This document shows, piece after piece, positions 1 to 8,064 of a DNA stretch of 64,000 bases. The first letter of the stretch is position 1; every line of letters starts with the position of its first letter. The DNA comes from Streptomyces sp. XM4193 (GTDB lineage: Bacteria; Actinomycetota; Actinomycetes; Streptomycetales; Streptomycetaceae), in contig NZ_JALLGK010000007.1 in the NCBI RefSeq assembly GCF_023072595.1, positions 62,001 to 126,000 of the forward strand, given 5' to 3'. Below the pieces are notes generated by a model, which searched no databases, was not told the DNA's origin, and saw only the letters and a program-made list of their open reading frames with translations. The translations under genes were made by a program, and so were the position numbers.

Positions 1-3
1 CTC

Positions 4-1869
4 ATGAACGGTCAGCAGGATCCGTCGGGTTCGCACACGGACGCAGTGGGGCGGCGACGTTTCCTGTACGGCGCCGGGGCGGTGGGCGCGGGGCTCGCCG
101 GGCTGCTCGCGGCCACCGGCCCGGCCGCCGCCGCGGGTGCGGGTACGGGCGCCGCGAGGGCTTCCACGGGCGGGCCGGGCGTAGTCGAGGGGCCGCCGGT
201 GCTCACCCCCGCCGACGTCCAATTTCCGCGCGTCGCACGGCGGTTGCGCCGCGGCAGACCGCAGCAGGTCGGGCTGGTGCCGGGGCACATCGCACGCATC
301 GCCGAGGAGGCCGAGACCTTCCTGAGCGCCGGTCCGGGACGTCCCGCCCCCTCGTTCCCCGGATGTGTGCTGCTCGCGGCCAAGGACGGCGTCGTCGTCA
401 CGCACCGGGCGCTGGGCCACGCGGTGCGCTACGAGCGCTGGGACGAGGAGCGCGGGGAGGCCGTCGAACTGCCGCCCGGCAGCCGGGTTCCGATGACCGA
501 GGACACCGTCTTCGACCTGGCGTCGGTGACCAAGCTCTTCACCTCGCTGCTCGCCGTGCAGCTCGCCGAGCAGCGGCTGATCTCGCTGGACGATCCGGTC
601 GCCCACCATCTGCCCGAGTTCGCCGCCACCGACAGCGCAAAAGCGGCGATCACCGTACGGCAGCTGCTGACCCACCAGTCGGGCATGGTGTCGTGGATCG
701 ACCTGTACGCGCTGCCGGACAACGAGGCACGGTACGCCGCGATCCACTCCTCCGAACTGGAGACGCCGCCCGGCACCGCACACACCTACTCCGATCTCAA
801 CATGATCTCCCTCGGCCGGCTGATGGAACGCGTCACCGGCCGCACCCTGGACACGCTGGTCGCCGAGCGCCTGACCGGTCCGCTCGGGATGCGCGACACC
901 TGCTTCAACCCGCCCGAGGCGCTGCACCCGCGGATCGCCGCCACCGAGTGGCAGCCGGGCACCGATCGCGGCATGGTCCGCGGCACCGTGCACGACGAGA
1001 ACGCCTATGCGCTGGGCGGTGTCGCGGGCCACGCCGGGCTGTTCTCCACCGCCCGCGACCTGGCCGTCTTCGGTCAACTCATGGCCAACGGCGGGCGTTA
1101 CGGCCGTACCAGGATCCTCTCCGAGGAGTCGGTGCGCGAGGTGCTCACCGATCACAGCGCACCACTGGGTGCCTCGCCGCGCGGCCTGGGTTGGCAGGTG
1201 GACCAGCGTTTCTACATGGACGCCCTGACCACCGCGGTCACCGCGGGCCACACCGGCTACACCGGCACCTGTCTGGTCGTCGACCCGGTCGCGGGCACCG
1301 TCTTCGTACTGCTCACCAACCGCGTCCACCCCACCCGCGAACGCGGCACCGAGAGCGTCTACCGGCGGCTGCCCGCCCGGGCCTTCGCCCGCGCCGCCCC
1401 CGTACGCCCGGTCTCGGGCCGCACCTCCTGGCGCGCGGAGCCGACGGCGGAGGCCGCGGCGACCCTCACCGCACCGCTGCCCGCGCTGCGGGCGCCGGCA
1501 CGCGCGTACTTCCGGCTCTGGTACGACACCGAACCCGAGGTGGACCGGGGCGCGTTCGAGCGGTCCGAGGACGGCGGGCGCAGCTGGACACCGGTGCCGT
1601 TCACCCTGCGCGGCGGGGCCCACCGCTGGCGCAGCGAGGGCGGGTTCGACGGCTGGTCCGGTCGACGGTGGCTGGTCGCCGCCGCCGACCTGCCGGCCGC
1701 CACCACCCATCTGCGCTGGACGTACACCACCGACGGCGACAACCAGGGGCGCGGCGTCCACGTCGACGGGATGCGGGTGAGCGTCGCCGGGCGTCCGGTC
1801 TTCGACGAGGCCCGCCCGGCCGACGCCGCGCTGCTGGAGGCCGACCGCTGGCGCCGCTCCACCGACTGA
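4..1869 (+). CDS. Tat-exported serine hydrolase, beta-lactamase class C / esterase family
   Basis: A 621-residue secreted protein. The N-terminus carries a twin-arginine signal (RRRFLYGAG) followed by an Ala/Gly-rich hydrophobic stretch. The beta-lactamase (PF00144-type) catalytic motifs are present: S174-V-T-K177 (SxxK nucleophile), Y262-S-D-L-N (YxN) and H416-T-G (the HTG/KTG box). This family contains D-aminopeptidases, esterases and class C-like beta-lactamases; the substrate cannot be told from sequence. About 120 extra residues at the C-terminus (from about residue 495) look like a beta-sandwich accessory domain with several W/Y-rich strands. The ATG lies three bases from the window edge, so a start further upstream cannot be excluded. 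The signal motif supports this one. Confidence 0.85.
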   Translation: MNGQQDPSGSHTDAVGRRRFLYGAGAVGAGLAGLLAATGPAAAAGAGTGAARASTGGPGVVEGPPVLTPADVQFPRVARRLRRGRPQQVGLVPGHIARIAEEAETFLSAGPGRPAPSFPGCVLLAAKDGVVVTHRALGHAVRYERWDEERGEAVELPPGSRVPMTEDTVFDLASVTKLFTSLLAVQLAEQRLISLDDPVAHHLPEFAATDSAKAAITVRQLLTHQSGMVSWIDLYALPDNEARYAAIHSSELETPPGTAHTYSDLNMISLGRLMERVTGRTLDTLVAERLTGPLGMRDTCFNPPEALHPRIAATEWQPGTDRGMVRGTVHDENAYALGGVAGHAGLFSTARDLAVFGQLMANGGRYGRTRILSEESVREVLTDHSAPLGASPRGLGWQVDQRFYMDALTTAVTAGHTGYTGTCLVVDPVAGTVFVLLTNRVHPTRERGTESVYRRLPARAFARAAPVRPVSGRTSWRAEPTAEAAATLTAPLPALRAPARAYFRLWYDTEPEVDRGAFERSEDGGRSWTPVPFTLRGGAHRWRSEGGFDGWSGRRWLVAAADLPAATTHLRWTYTTDGDNQGRGVHVDGMRVSVAGRPVFDEARPADAALLEADRWRRSTD

Positions 1870-1889
1870 GGCGCCCCGTACGGGACTTG

Positions 1890-1980
1890 GGGACGGCCCC
1901 CGCGTGCGGGAGGGGCACCAAGGCGCGGGCCGTCTTCCGCAACGGCCTGTGGGACGGCCCACGCGTGCGGGAAGAGCACC
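1890..1980. repeat. 30-bp imperfect direct repeat, two copies
   Basis: Two copies of a 30-base unit (gggacggccc-N-cgcgtgcggga...) lie at 1890-1919 and 1951-1980, 61 bp apart and differing at three positions. They sit just after the hydrolase stop codon. Each copy contains a short GC-rich self-complementary core, so they may act as a 3'-end structure. Function is unknown. Confidence 0.6.
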
Positions 1981-2137
1981 GGGCGACTGCGCGACGGGCG
2001 ACCGTGCGACGTCGAAGCGGGCCCGGGAGAGTCGGGACGGCCCCGGGAGACCGCGGACGCCCACGGGCGGGCACGTACCGCTCACGGGGCGGGCCGGCGT
2101 CCGACTCGGGGCCGTACGCGCCCGCGGTGACGCCTCG

Positions 2138-2344
2138 TCACAGACCGGGCAGTGCGTCCTGCTCGACCTCGTGCTGCTCCGGTGCGGGCGCCAGACGCAT
2201 CCGCAGCTTCCTTCGGCAGTCCCTGCCCAGCCCCCACCGGCGCGACATCGCGTCCCGCAGCGGCTGGCCGCACATCCGGCACGGCACCGGGGCGGTTCTG
2301 GCCGCCCTCGGGGCGTCGACGGGCAGTTCGTCGGGTGAGGACAT
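2138..2344 (-). CDS. Small DUF6011-like Cys-motif protein
   Basis: Encodes 68 residues with the pattern CRMCGQPLRD-x5-G-x-G-x2-C, which resembles the DUF6011 family, a short actinobacterial domain with a CxxCG...GxGxxC probable zinc-binding knuckle. The ATG at 2344 gives the compact family length; an open frame continues upstream but is Arg-rich and unconvincing. The upstream region has only a weak ribosome-binding site. It stands alone between a plus-strand hydrolase and a minus-strand protease. Role unknown. Confidence 0.6.
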   Translation of the reverse strand: MSSPDELPVDAPRAARTAPVPCRMCGQPLRDAMSRRWGLGRDCRRKLRMRLAPAPEQHEVEQDALPGL

Positions 2345-2699
2345 GAGCCCAGGATGACCGATCACCCCCGCCCCGCAAAGCCCTCGCCGCCGGTGGGCCG
2401 CCCGACGGCGGTCCGCATCCGCGGGAGGAGGCGGGAGAGATCGCGGACTGTCCCCGGGCCGAGCGCGGTCGCGGTGAACAGACTCCGGCGCGTCACGGCG
2501 GTACGGGCACACTCGGCCCGAGCCGGACTCTCGCGGGCGGCGGGAAGTCGCGGGCGGCAGGCTGCGCGGAGCCGGTTCGAAGCGCCGGGTCCCGGCACTC
2601 CCCGAGAACTCCCCCGGAAGCCCTCAACTGCCGTCGGCCGCCCTCGGTTCGCCCCGTCGGGACGAGGCCGAGAGCGGCCGAATCAGCCGGAACGCCTGG
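2345..2699. other. Intergenic stretch without recognised gene
   Basis: About 355 bp between the DUF6011-like gene and the secreted protease-like gene. Open frames here are Arg/Pro/Gly-rich and look like chance open frames in high-GC DNA. I see no clear promoter, hairpin or repeat. Confidence 0.5.
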
Positions 2700-3227
2700 T
2701 CAGCACATGGTGGGGCGCATGACCTCGTAGGCGCTGCCCCAGTTGGCGCAGCCCGGGTCGGAGTGGCCGTACCAGTTGTGGCCGAACTCGTGGGCCGCCA
2801 GCAGCGCGAAGTCGCTCACCATGGTGGAGAGCATGATGCGCTGGCCCTGGCCCCAGTTGCAGCCGACCACGTTGGTGGCGTCGCCGCAGCCCTGGACGTA
2901 GCCGCCGGTGCACTCGACCGGAGTGCCGCTGGAGGGTGTCTCGTTGGCCTCGCCCCAGAAGTTGGCGCCCTGACGGATCGGGGCCTCCATGCCGGCGCAG
3001 GAGGCGGTGATGTGGTAGCTCCAGGCTGCCTTGGTCTTCTTGGCCTCACCCTTGGCCGGAGGGGCGGCGTCGGTGAGGTTGCCGGTGGCGAAGCCCTCGC
3101 CGGCGTCGGACACGACCGTGGCGTGGGCGGTGCTGCCCGGCGCAACGGCACTTGCGGTGCCCGCGAAGGCGAACGCCATCGCGACCGCGAGGAAGGGGGT
3201 GACGAGTCTTCGAACCAGTTTCGACAT
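2700..3227 (-). CDS. Small secreted zinc-metalloprotease-like protein (snapalysin-type)
   Basis: Encodes 175 residues with a Sec signal peptide (positively charged start, hydrophobic core, cleavage expected after A-S-A27). The zinc motif H146-E-F-G-H150 is followed by N-W-Y-G-H155-S-D157. This resembles snapalysin (M7), which uses HExxHxxGxxD, but here the Gly and Asp are each one residue later and an extra His precedes the Asp. A methionine near the C-terminus (YEVM) could be the Met-turn. At least seven cysteines in the mature part suggest a disulfide-bonded extracellular protein. The protein ends five residues after that Met, shorter than classical snapalysin. Protease activity is an inference. 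The gene diverges from the sugar dehydrogenase gene. Confidence 0.65.
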   Translation of the reverse strand: MSKLVRRLVTPFLAVAMAFAFAGTASAVAPGSTAHATVVSDAGEGFATGNLTDAAPPAKGEAKKTKAAWSYHITASCAGMEAPIRQGANFWGEANETPSSGTPVECTGGYVQGCGDATNVVGCNWGQGQRIMLSTMVSDFALLAAHEFGHNWYGHSDPGCANWGSAYEVMRPTMC

Positions 3228-3655
3228 GGTGTCGACGTCTCCTCGACTAGTGGGGGGAGGACGTCGTCCGCGATGGTTCGGGCCCTGGACGACATCGCAC
3301 GAGCCGGGCCCGAACTGCTACCCGTTGTTGGATCGGACCGCACAGTACCGGCGCCGGGAGCGGTCGCCAAGACGTCTCACCGAATCAGTTTTTGCATTCA
3401 ACTCCCTTTGCGTTAAAGGGAGTTCACATCTATCTCACGCTACGGACCGGTACCGGGACGGAGCGCCACCGGATGGAAGAAAGCGCCTGCATTGGTCTAT
3501 GCCAAGCAGGTGGTCCTCGGTACTGTCGACATCGGCCGACGGCCCCCACCCGAACCCGCCACGCGCCCACTTCTGCCGGATGCGCCGCTGCCGGCAGCCC
3601 GGCGGTTTCTCCTCTCCCCACTCGCCCCCACCGCCGCCGGTCAGAGAGGAACACA
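3228..3655. other. Divergent intergenic region between protease-like and dehydrogenase genes
   Basis: A 428-bp divergent promoter region with no convincing gene. It holds the perfect inverted repeat at 3400-3424, annotated separately, and a purine-rich ribosome-binding site (agagagga, 3643-3650) in front of the dehydrogenase. Confidence 0.6.
3400..3424. promoter_or_regulatory. Perfect 10-bp inverted repeat with 5-nt loop
   Basis: AACTCCCTTT-gcgtt-AAAGGGAGTT in the divergent promoter region. It is AT-richer than its surroundings and could be an operator or an RNA hairpin early in the dehydrogenase transcript. No cognate regulator gene is adjacent. Confidence 0.5.
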
Positions 3656-4801
3656 GTGAAGTTCGGCAAGAAGAGTTCGGCCGTACTGGCCGCCGCCTGT
3701 CTGGTCGCCTCCCTCGGGATAGCGTCCTCGTACGCCGACGAGCCCACCACCGCGCCGCAGTCCGCACAGGCCGCACAGGTGGCGCTGGAGGAGGTGGCGG
3801 ACGCGGAGAGCCCCACCGCCGGCGCCCCGGGCCCGGACGACTCGCTGTGGATCGCCGAACGCGCGGGCACCGTACGGGTGCTGGGCGACGGCGGTCTCGG
3901 CGAGCCGGTGCTCGACATCAGCGAGGAGACCACCATCGACGCCGAGCGCGGCCTGCTCGGCATCGCCTTCGACCCCGACCTCGCGCACTTCTACATCTCC
4001 TACACCGACCTCGAGGGCACCAGCACCATCGACGAGTTCGCGGTCGTCGACGGCGCGTTGGACAAGGACTCGCGACGCACCGTCCTCACCCAGGAGCAGC
4101 CGTACAGCAACCACAACGGCGGTGACATCAAGTTCGGGCCGGACGGCTACCTCTACATCGCCTTCGGCGACGGCGGCTCGGGCGGCGACCCGCACGGCTA
4201 CGGCCAGAGCCTGGACACCCTGCTCGGCAAGATCCTGCGCATCGACCCCAGCGGCGGCGACCCGTACGCCATCCCGGAGGACAACCCCTTCGTCGACAAC
4301 GCCGACGCCAAGGACGAGATCTGGTCCTACGGTCTGCGCAACCCCTGGCGGTTCTCCTTCGACTCCGCGACCGGCGACATGCTGATCGGCGACGTCGGCC
4401 AGACCGACTGGGAGGAGATCGACTGGGCCCCCGCGGACAGCAAGGGCGGGGAGAACTACGGCTGGTCCGAGATGGAGGGCACCCACCCCTTCCGCGGCGG
4501 CACCGAGCCGGAGAACCACGTGCCCCCGGTGTTCGAGTACGACCGCAGCGGCCTCGGCTGCTCGGTGACCGGCGGCTTCGTCTACAACGGCTCGGCCATC
4601 CCGGACCTGGTCGGCCACTACGTCTACAGCGACTACTGCGACGGCACCGCCCGCACGCTGAAGATCGAGAACGGCGAGGTCACCGAGGAGGGCGACCTCG
4701 GCGTCAACGGCGGCGAGGTCATCTCGATCGTCCAGGACGGCGACGGCGAGCTGTACCTGCTGGCCATCGGCGGCACCATCAGCCGCATCACCCCGGCCTG
4801 A
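3656..4801 (+). CDS. Secreted PQQ-dependent sugar (glucose/sorbosone) dehydrogenase family protein
   Basis: Encodes 381 residues starting at GTG 3656, chosen because it has a good ribosome-binding site 5 bases upstream and begins a classic Sec signal peptide (KFGKKSS, hydrophobic run, then S-S-Y-A-D). The longer upstream frame is not signal-like. The mature part is a GSDH-type beta-propeller with typical family strings: GLLGIAFDPD, NHNGGDIKFGPDGYLY, GDGGSGGDPH, YGLRNPWRFSFD, DVGQTDWEEID and GENYGW. Members oxidise aldose sugars outside the cytoplasm using PQQ; the actual substrate and cofactor use are not determined by sequence. No PQQ biosynthesis genes are in the window. Confidence 0.85.
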   Translation: MKFGKKSSAVLAAACLVASLGIASSYADEPTTAPQSAQAAQVALEEVADAESPTAGAPGPDDSLWIAERAGTVRVLGDGGLGEPVLDISEETTIDAERGLLGIAFDPDLAHFYISYTDLEGTSTIDEFAVVDGALDKDSRRTVLTQEQPYSNHNGGDIKFGPDGYLYIAFGDGGSGGDPHGYGQSLDTLLGKILRIDPSGGDPYAIPEDNPFVDNADAKDEIWSYGLRNPWRFSFDSATGDMLIGDVGQTDWEEIDWAPADSKGGENYGWSEMEGTHPFRGGTEPENHVPPVFEYDRSGLGCSVTGGFVYNGSAIPDLVGHYVYSDYCDGTARTLKIENGEVTEEGDLGVNGGEVISIVQDGDGELYLLAIGGTISRITPA

Positions 4802-4804
4802 CGC

Positions 4805-4843
4805 CCGTGCGCGCCCGCCGCGGACGGCGGCGGGCGCGCACGG
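4805..4843 (+). terminator. Strong GC-rich hairpin after sugar dehydrogenase
   Basis: A 16-bp perfect stem (4805-4820 with 4828-4843) and a 7-nt loop, starting four bases after the TGA. There is no T-tract, as is usual for Streptomyces terminators. It probably ends the plus-strand transcript. Confidence 0.75.
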
Positions 4844-5238
4844 TACACCGGGACGAGCACACCGATCGGGCGCGCGGTCGCGGACAACTGCGGCCGCGCG
4901 CCTGCGTGTTGACGCACGTTGACGCGTGTTGCCGACGCTTCGGGCGGCCCGGCCAGGAGATGTCGGCCCGGCAGGAGCGGGAGGCGCCCCGGCAGGATCA
5001 GGCGGCGGCCCGGCAGGAGCGGGCGCCCCGTCAGGAGCGGGTACGAGCCGACGCGTCGGCGTACCCGTCCGGCTGCTCGGCGGCGCGTCCTCTCGTCGGC
5101 GCGGCCCGGGCGGCGTCCGGCTGCGACCACAAGCGGTCCGCGACCGCCGGCTCGACACCGGTGGTCGCGGACCGCTCGTCCCGCGCACATGGCTGTGCGT
5201 CCGGCTGGAGCCGGAGACAGCGACCGTCCCGCGGCGCG
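4844..5238. repeat. Intergenic region with degenerate cggcaggagcgg-type repeats
   Basis: Between the terminator and the end of staC. From about 4950 to 5045 the motif cggcaggagcgg (with variants such as ccgtcaggagcgg and cggcaggatcagg) recurs four to five times at about 20-27 bp spacing. No convincing gene is seen. This gap marks the left edge of the staurosporine-type cluster. Confidence 0.5.
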
Positions 5239-6936
5239 TCACGCCACGGGCAGGTGCCCCCGTACGGTGTCGACGAACTCGCCCGTCCTCTCGGGCAGTT
5301 CGTCGCCGCGCCAGGCCACGTGGCCGTCGGGCCGCACCAGCACCCAGCGCCTCTCGTAGAGCGAGGCGAGCTCGTCGCGGTCGGTGCCGCCGGTGGTGCC
5401 GGCAGCCCGGCTCAGGTGCACCGCCAGCGGGACGCCCCGGTCCGCGAAGGCACGCTCCAGCCCCGCGGTGTCCGCACCGTCCGCGCCGCCGTCACCGGAT
5501 CCGGCGGGGCTGAATCCGAGCAGGACGTAACCGCTGCCGAAGAGGTCGAGGGTGGAGGTGGAGTCGTCCCACCAGGCGTGGGCGGCGCGGTAGCCGGGCT
5601 CGCTGCCGGGCCGCCAGTCCTCGTCGGGCTTGCCCTCGCGGACCGGTACCCGCGGGTCCTCGACGATCGTCGAGGAGCGGTAGCGCAGGCCGAAGTGGAT
5701 CTGCGGGGCGTCGAACTCCCTGGGCGCGCCGCTGTTGCGCAGGCGGTCGGCCATCGCGGCGCGCGCCTGCTCGCCCTCGGGCCCGTCGAGGTGGATCTCT
5801 GGGGGCACCTCGCGGCGCATGGTGCGCTGCAGGTTCGCGTTCGCCTCCTCCAGGCTCTCCACCGCGATCGGCCTGCGGTCGGCGTCGTAGGTGTCGAGCA
5901 GATGGTCGCCGCCCCAGCCCCGGAGGGTGGCGGCGAGCTTCCAGCCCAGGTCGGCGGCGTCCGCGATGCCGGTGTTCAGGCCGAACCCGCCGGAGGGCGA
6001 GAGGGTGTGGGCGGCGTCGCCGGAGAGGAAGACGCGACCGGCGCGGTAGCGGTCGGCGACCCGGTGGGTCAGATGCCACTCGCCGTCGCTCAGCAGCTCC
6101 ACGGGGGTGTCGAGCGCGAGCGCGTCCTTGACCAGGGACAGGGCGTCGGCGCGGCCGGCGGAGTTCTCGTCGTCGGTGGTGTCCGGGTCGACTCCGACCA
6201 CCAGGTTGTACAGGTCGCTGCCGTTGAGCGAGCGCAGCGGGAAGCGCAGCGTGGTGGAGAGCATCAGGAAGTACACCAACGCGGCGCGGTCGCCGAGCTG
6301 TTCGGCCAGTTCCGGAGCGCGGAAGAGGATGTTGCGGAAGATCTGCTTGCGGTGCCGGGCGGGGGCGTCGATGCCGCAGGAGCGGCGGATCGGGGAGGAC
6401 GCTCCGTCGCAGGCGACCAGGTAGCGGGCGCGCAGGGTGTGGGTGGTGCCGCTCGCGTGGTCGGTGACGGTGGCCGTCACATGGTCCTCGCCGTCGGTCA
6501 CGTCGTCGACGGTGGTGCGCAGCCGCAGCGGCCCGTCCGGATGGACGCCGACGGCCTTGGTGAGCACCGGGTTGAGCCAGTGGGCCGGGCAGATCTGGTC
6601 GGGCTCGGGGGTGTGCGCGAAGGCGGGGCGGTCGGCGGCGGTGCCGCGGCGGTAGCGGAACACCTCGTGCCCGCCGACCTGGGTCACCCAGGCGATGTCC
6701 AGCGGGTGGTCGGCCGGCCAGCCGGCGTTGCGCACGGCGTCGGCCACTCCCCACCGGCGGAACAGCTCCATCGAACGGGGGCCGATCGTGGAGACCTTGG
6801 GGTGCCTGACCTCGCCGTCGCCGGCGTCGGCGATCACACAGTCGATCCCCCGGTACTTCAGGTCGAGCGCCAACGCCATCCCGACCGGGCCTCCGCCCAC
6901 GATCAGCACGTCGGTCCACTCATCGGAACGCGTCAT
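5239..6936 (-). CDS. staC: FAD monooxygenase StaC, K252c-forming
   Basis: Encodes 565 residues from ATG 6936 (ribosome-binding site ggaagag upstream; the longer frame lacks domain sequence). The N-terminal FAD-binding motif VGGGPVGMALALDLKYRG and the later GDAAHTLSPSGGFGLNTGIAD box place it in the PHBH/aromatic-hydroxylase flavoprotein family. C-terminal about 150 residues form a thioredoxin-like tail common in this family. In indolocarbazole pathways StaC acts with the P450 StaP on the chromopyrrolic acid-derived intermediate and directs the outcome to the single-carbonyl aglycone K252c, whereas RebC gives the dicarbonyl form. Assignment as StaC rather than RebC rests on the sta gene set and sugar genes; a residue-level comparison was not possible. 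It is the last gene of the minus-strand arm, behind a strong hairpin. Confidence 0.85.
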   Translation of the reverse strand: MTRSDEWTDVLIVGGGPVGMALALDLKYRGIDCVIADAGDGEVRHPKVSTIGPRSMELFRRWGVADAVRNAGWPADHPLDIAWVTQVGGHEVFRYRRGTAADRPAFAHTPEPDQICPAHWLNPVLTKAVGVHPDGPLRLRTTVDDVTDGEDHVTATVTDHASGTTHTLRARYLVACDGASSPIRRSCGIDAPARHRKQIFRNILFRAPELAEQLGDRAALVYFLMLSTTLRFPLRSLNGSDLYNLVVGVDPDTTDDENSAGRADALSLVKDALALDTPVELLSDGEWHLTHRVADRYRAGRVFLSGDAAHTLSPSGGFGLNTGIADAADLGWKLAATLRGWGGDHLLDTYDADRRPIAVESLEEANANLQRTMRREVPPEIHLDGPEGEQARAAMADRLRNSGAPREFDAPQIHFGLRYRSSTIVEDPRVPVREGKPDEDWRPGSEPGYRAAHAWWDDSTSTLDLFGSGYVLLGFSPAGSGDGGADGADTAGLERAFADRGVPLAVHLSRAAGTTGGTDRDELASLYERRWVLVRPDGHVAWRGDELPERTGEFVDTVRGHLPVA

Positions 6937-7035
6937 CTGCTCTCTTCCTCTCTCCTGCTTCCGTCCAGCTCCGTCGGGGCCCGGCAGCCGCGCGGTCGAC
7001 TCGCCGCGCACACCGGGCAGTCGGCGCACCGGGGG

Positions 7036-7080
7036 CGGCCGGTGCGCCGGGAGAGCCCATCCCTCCCGGCGCACCGGCCG
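7036..7080 (-). terminator. 18-bp perfect hairpin between staMB and staC
   Basis: Arms 7036-7053 and 7063-7080 are perfectly complementary with a 9-nt loop. It lies downstream of staMB and about 100 bp before the staC start. It could terminate or attenuate the staMB transcript, which would give staC its own promoter, or act as an RNA-processing site. Confidence 0.65.
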
Positions 7081-7110
7081 CCGCCCGTCACGCCGGGTGG
7101 GGCGTGGGCC

Positions 7111-7959
7111 TCACGCGGTCTTCGGGCGCTCGGCGGTGACCAGCAGACAGCCGAAGTCGTCGACGCCCTCCAGGTCGGACGGCTTGAACGTGCCGTCGTC
7201 GAAGAAGTTGCCCTCGTCCAGGGCCACCGGGCGGTCCTCGACCGCGCCCAGCTTGGCGACCTCGTCGGCCAGGCGCAGCGTGGTCTCCTCGGTGACGTCG
7301 ACCACGGCCAGCGAGCGCAGCCCGGCGCGGTGCAGCATCGGGATGTAGTCCTCGAGGTCGGCCGTGGTCGACATCAGGCCCTCGCAGAACTTGTCGATGC
7401 CCTCGTGGCGCACCTCCTTGCGCGGGAAGCGCTCGAAGATGTCGGTCAGGACGAGCCGGCCGCCCGGGCGCAGGACCCGCCGCACCTCGCGGAGCACCTG
7501 CTCGCGGTCGGGCATGTGGCACAGCGACTCCAGCGCCATCACGGCGTCGAAGGAGTCGTCGGGGAAGTCCAGCTTCATCGCGTCGGCGTGCTGGAAGACG
7601 GCACGCTCGGAGGCGCCGGCCTCGGCGGCGAGCCGGTTGGCGGCCTTGATCTGCTCCTGGCTGATGCTGATGCCGGTCAGTCGGGCGCCGGTGCGCTCGA
7701 CCAGTCGCAGGCCGGGGCCGCCGACGCCGCAACCGAGGTCCAGCACGTGGGAGTTCTCGTCGACCTTCAGCCGCTCGATGAAGATGTCGGTGAGCCGGTC
7801 CATCGCCTCCTCGATGGTGGCGGTGGAGTCCGGGGTGTCCCAGTAGCCGATGTGGACGTTGGTGTTGAAGGTGCCGTCGCTCATCGCGCTCACGGTCAGC
7901 CGGTCGTAGAGCTTGCCGACATCTCCGGGAACGGGCAGCTTCTGGGCGGTCTCGCTCAT
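7111..7959 (-). CDS. staMB: SAM-dependent methyltransferase StaMB (sugar O-methylation)
   Basis: Encodes 282 residues. The class I SAM-binding motif VLDLGCGVGGPG follows an N-terminal segment ending NVHIGYW, which is shared with the second methyltransferase of the cluster (NIHVGYW at 12585-13418), so the two are paralogs. The family includes RebM-type sugar O-methyltransferases. In staurosporine assembly two methylations occur on the amino sugar, 4'-N and 3'-O; by gene position next to staE and staC this one corresponds to StaMB, the O-methyltransferase. The N/O assignment comes from synteny, not from catalytic residues. ATG with a purine-rich site (gaaagg) upstream. Confidence 0.8.
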   Translation of the reverse strand: MSETAQKLPVPGDVGKLYDRLTVSAMSDGTFNTNVHIGYWDTPDSTATIEEAMDRLTDIFIERLKVDENSHVLDLGCGVGGPGLRLVERTGARLTGISISQEQIKAANRLAAEAGASERAVFQHADAMKLDFPDDSFDAVMALESLCHMPDREQVLREVRRVLRPGGRLVLTDIFERFPRKEVRHEGIDKFCEGLMSTTADLEDYIPMLHRAGLRSLAVVDVTEETTLRLADEVAKLGAVEDRPVALDEGNFFDDGTFKPSDLEGVDDFGCLLVTAERPKTA

Positions 7960-8064
7960 GGGGTGGGCCTTTCTCGGTTCGGGTGGTGCGGTGCGAAGGG
8001 TGGTGGTTCGGTCGCCGCCGGACCGGCAGGTGCCGGCCGGCGGAGCAGGTGCCGGGGCGCGTTG

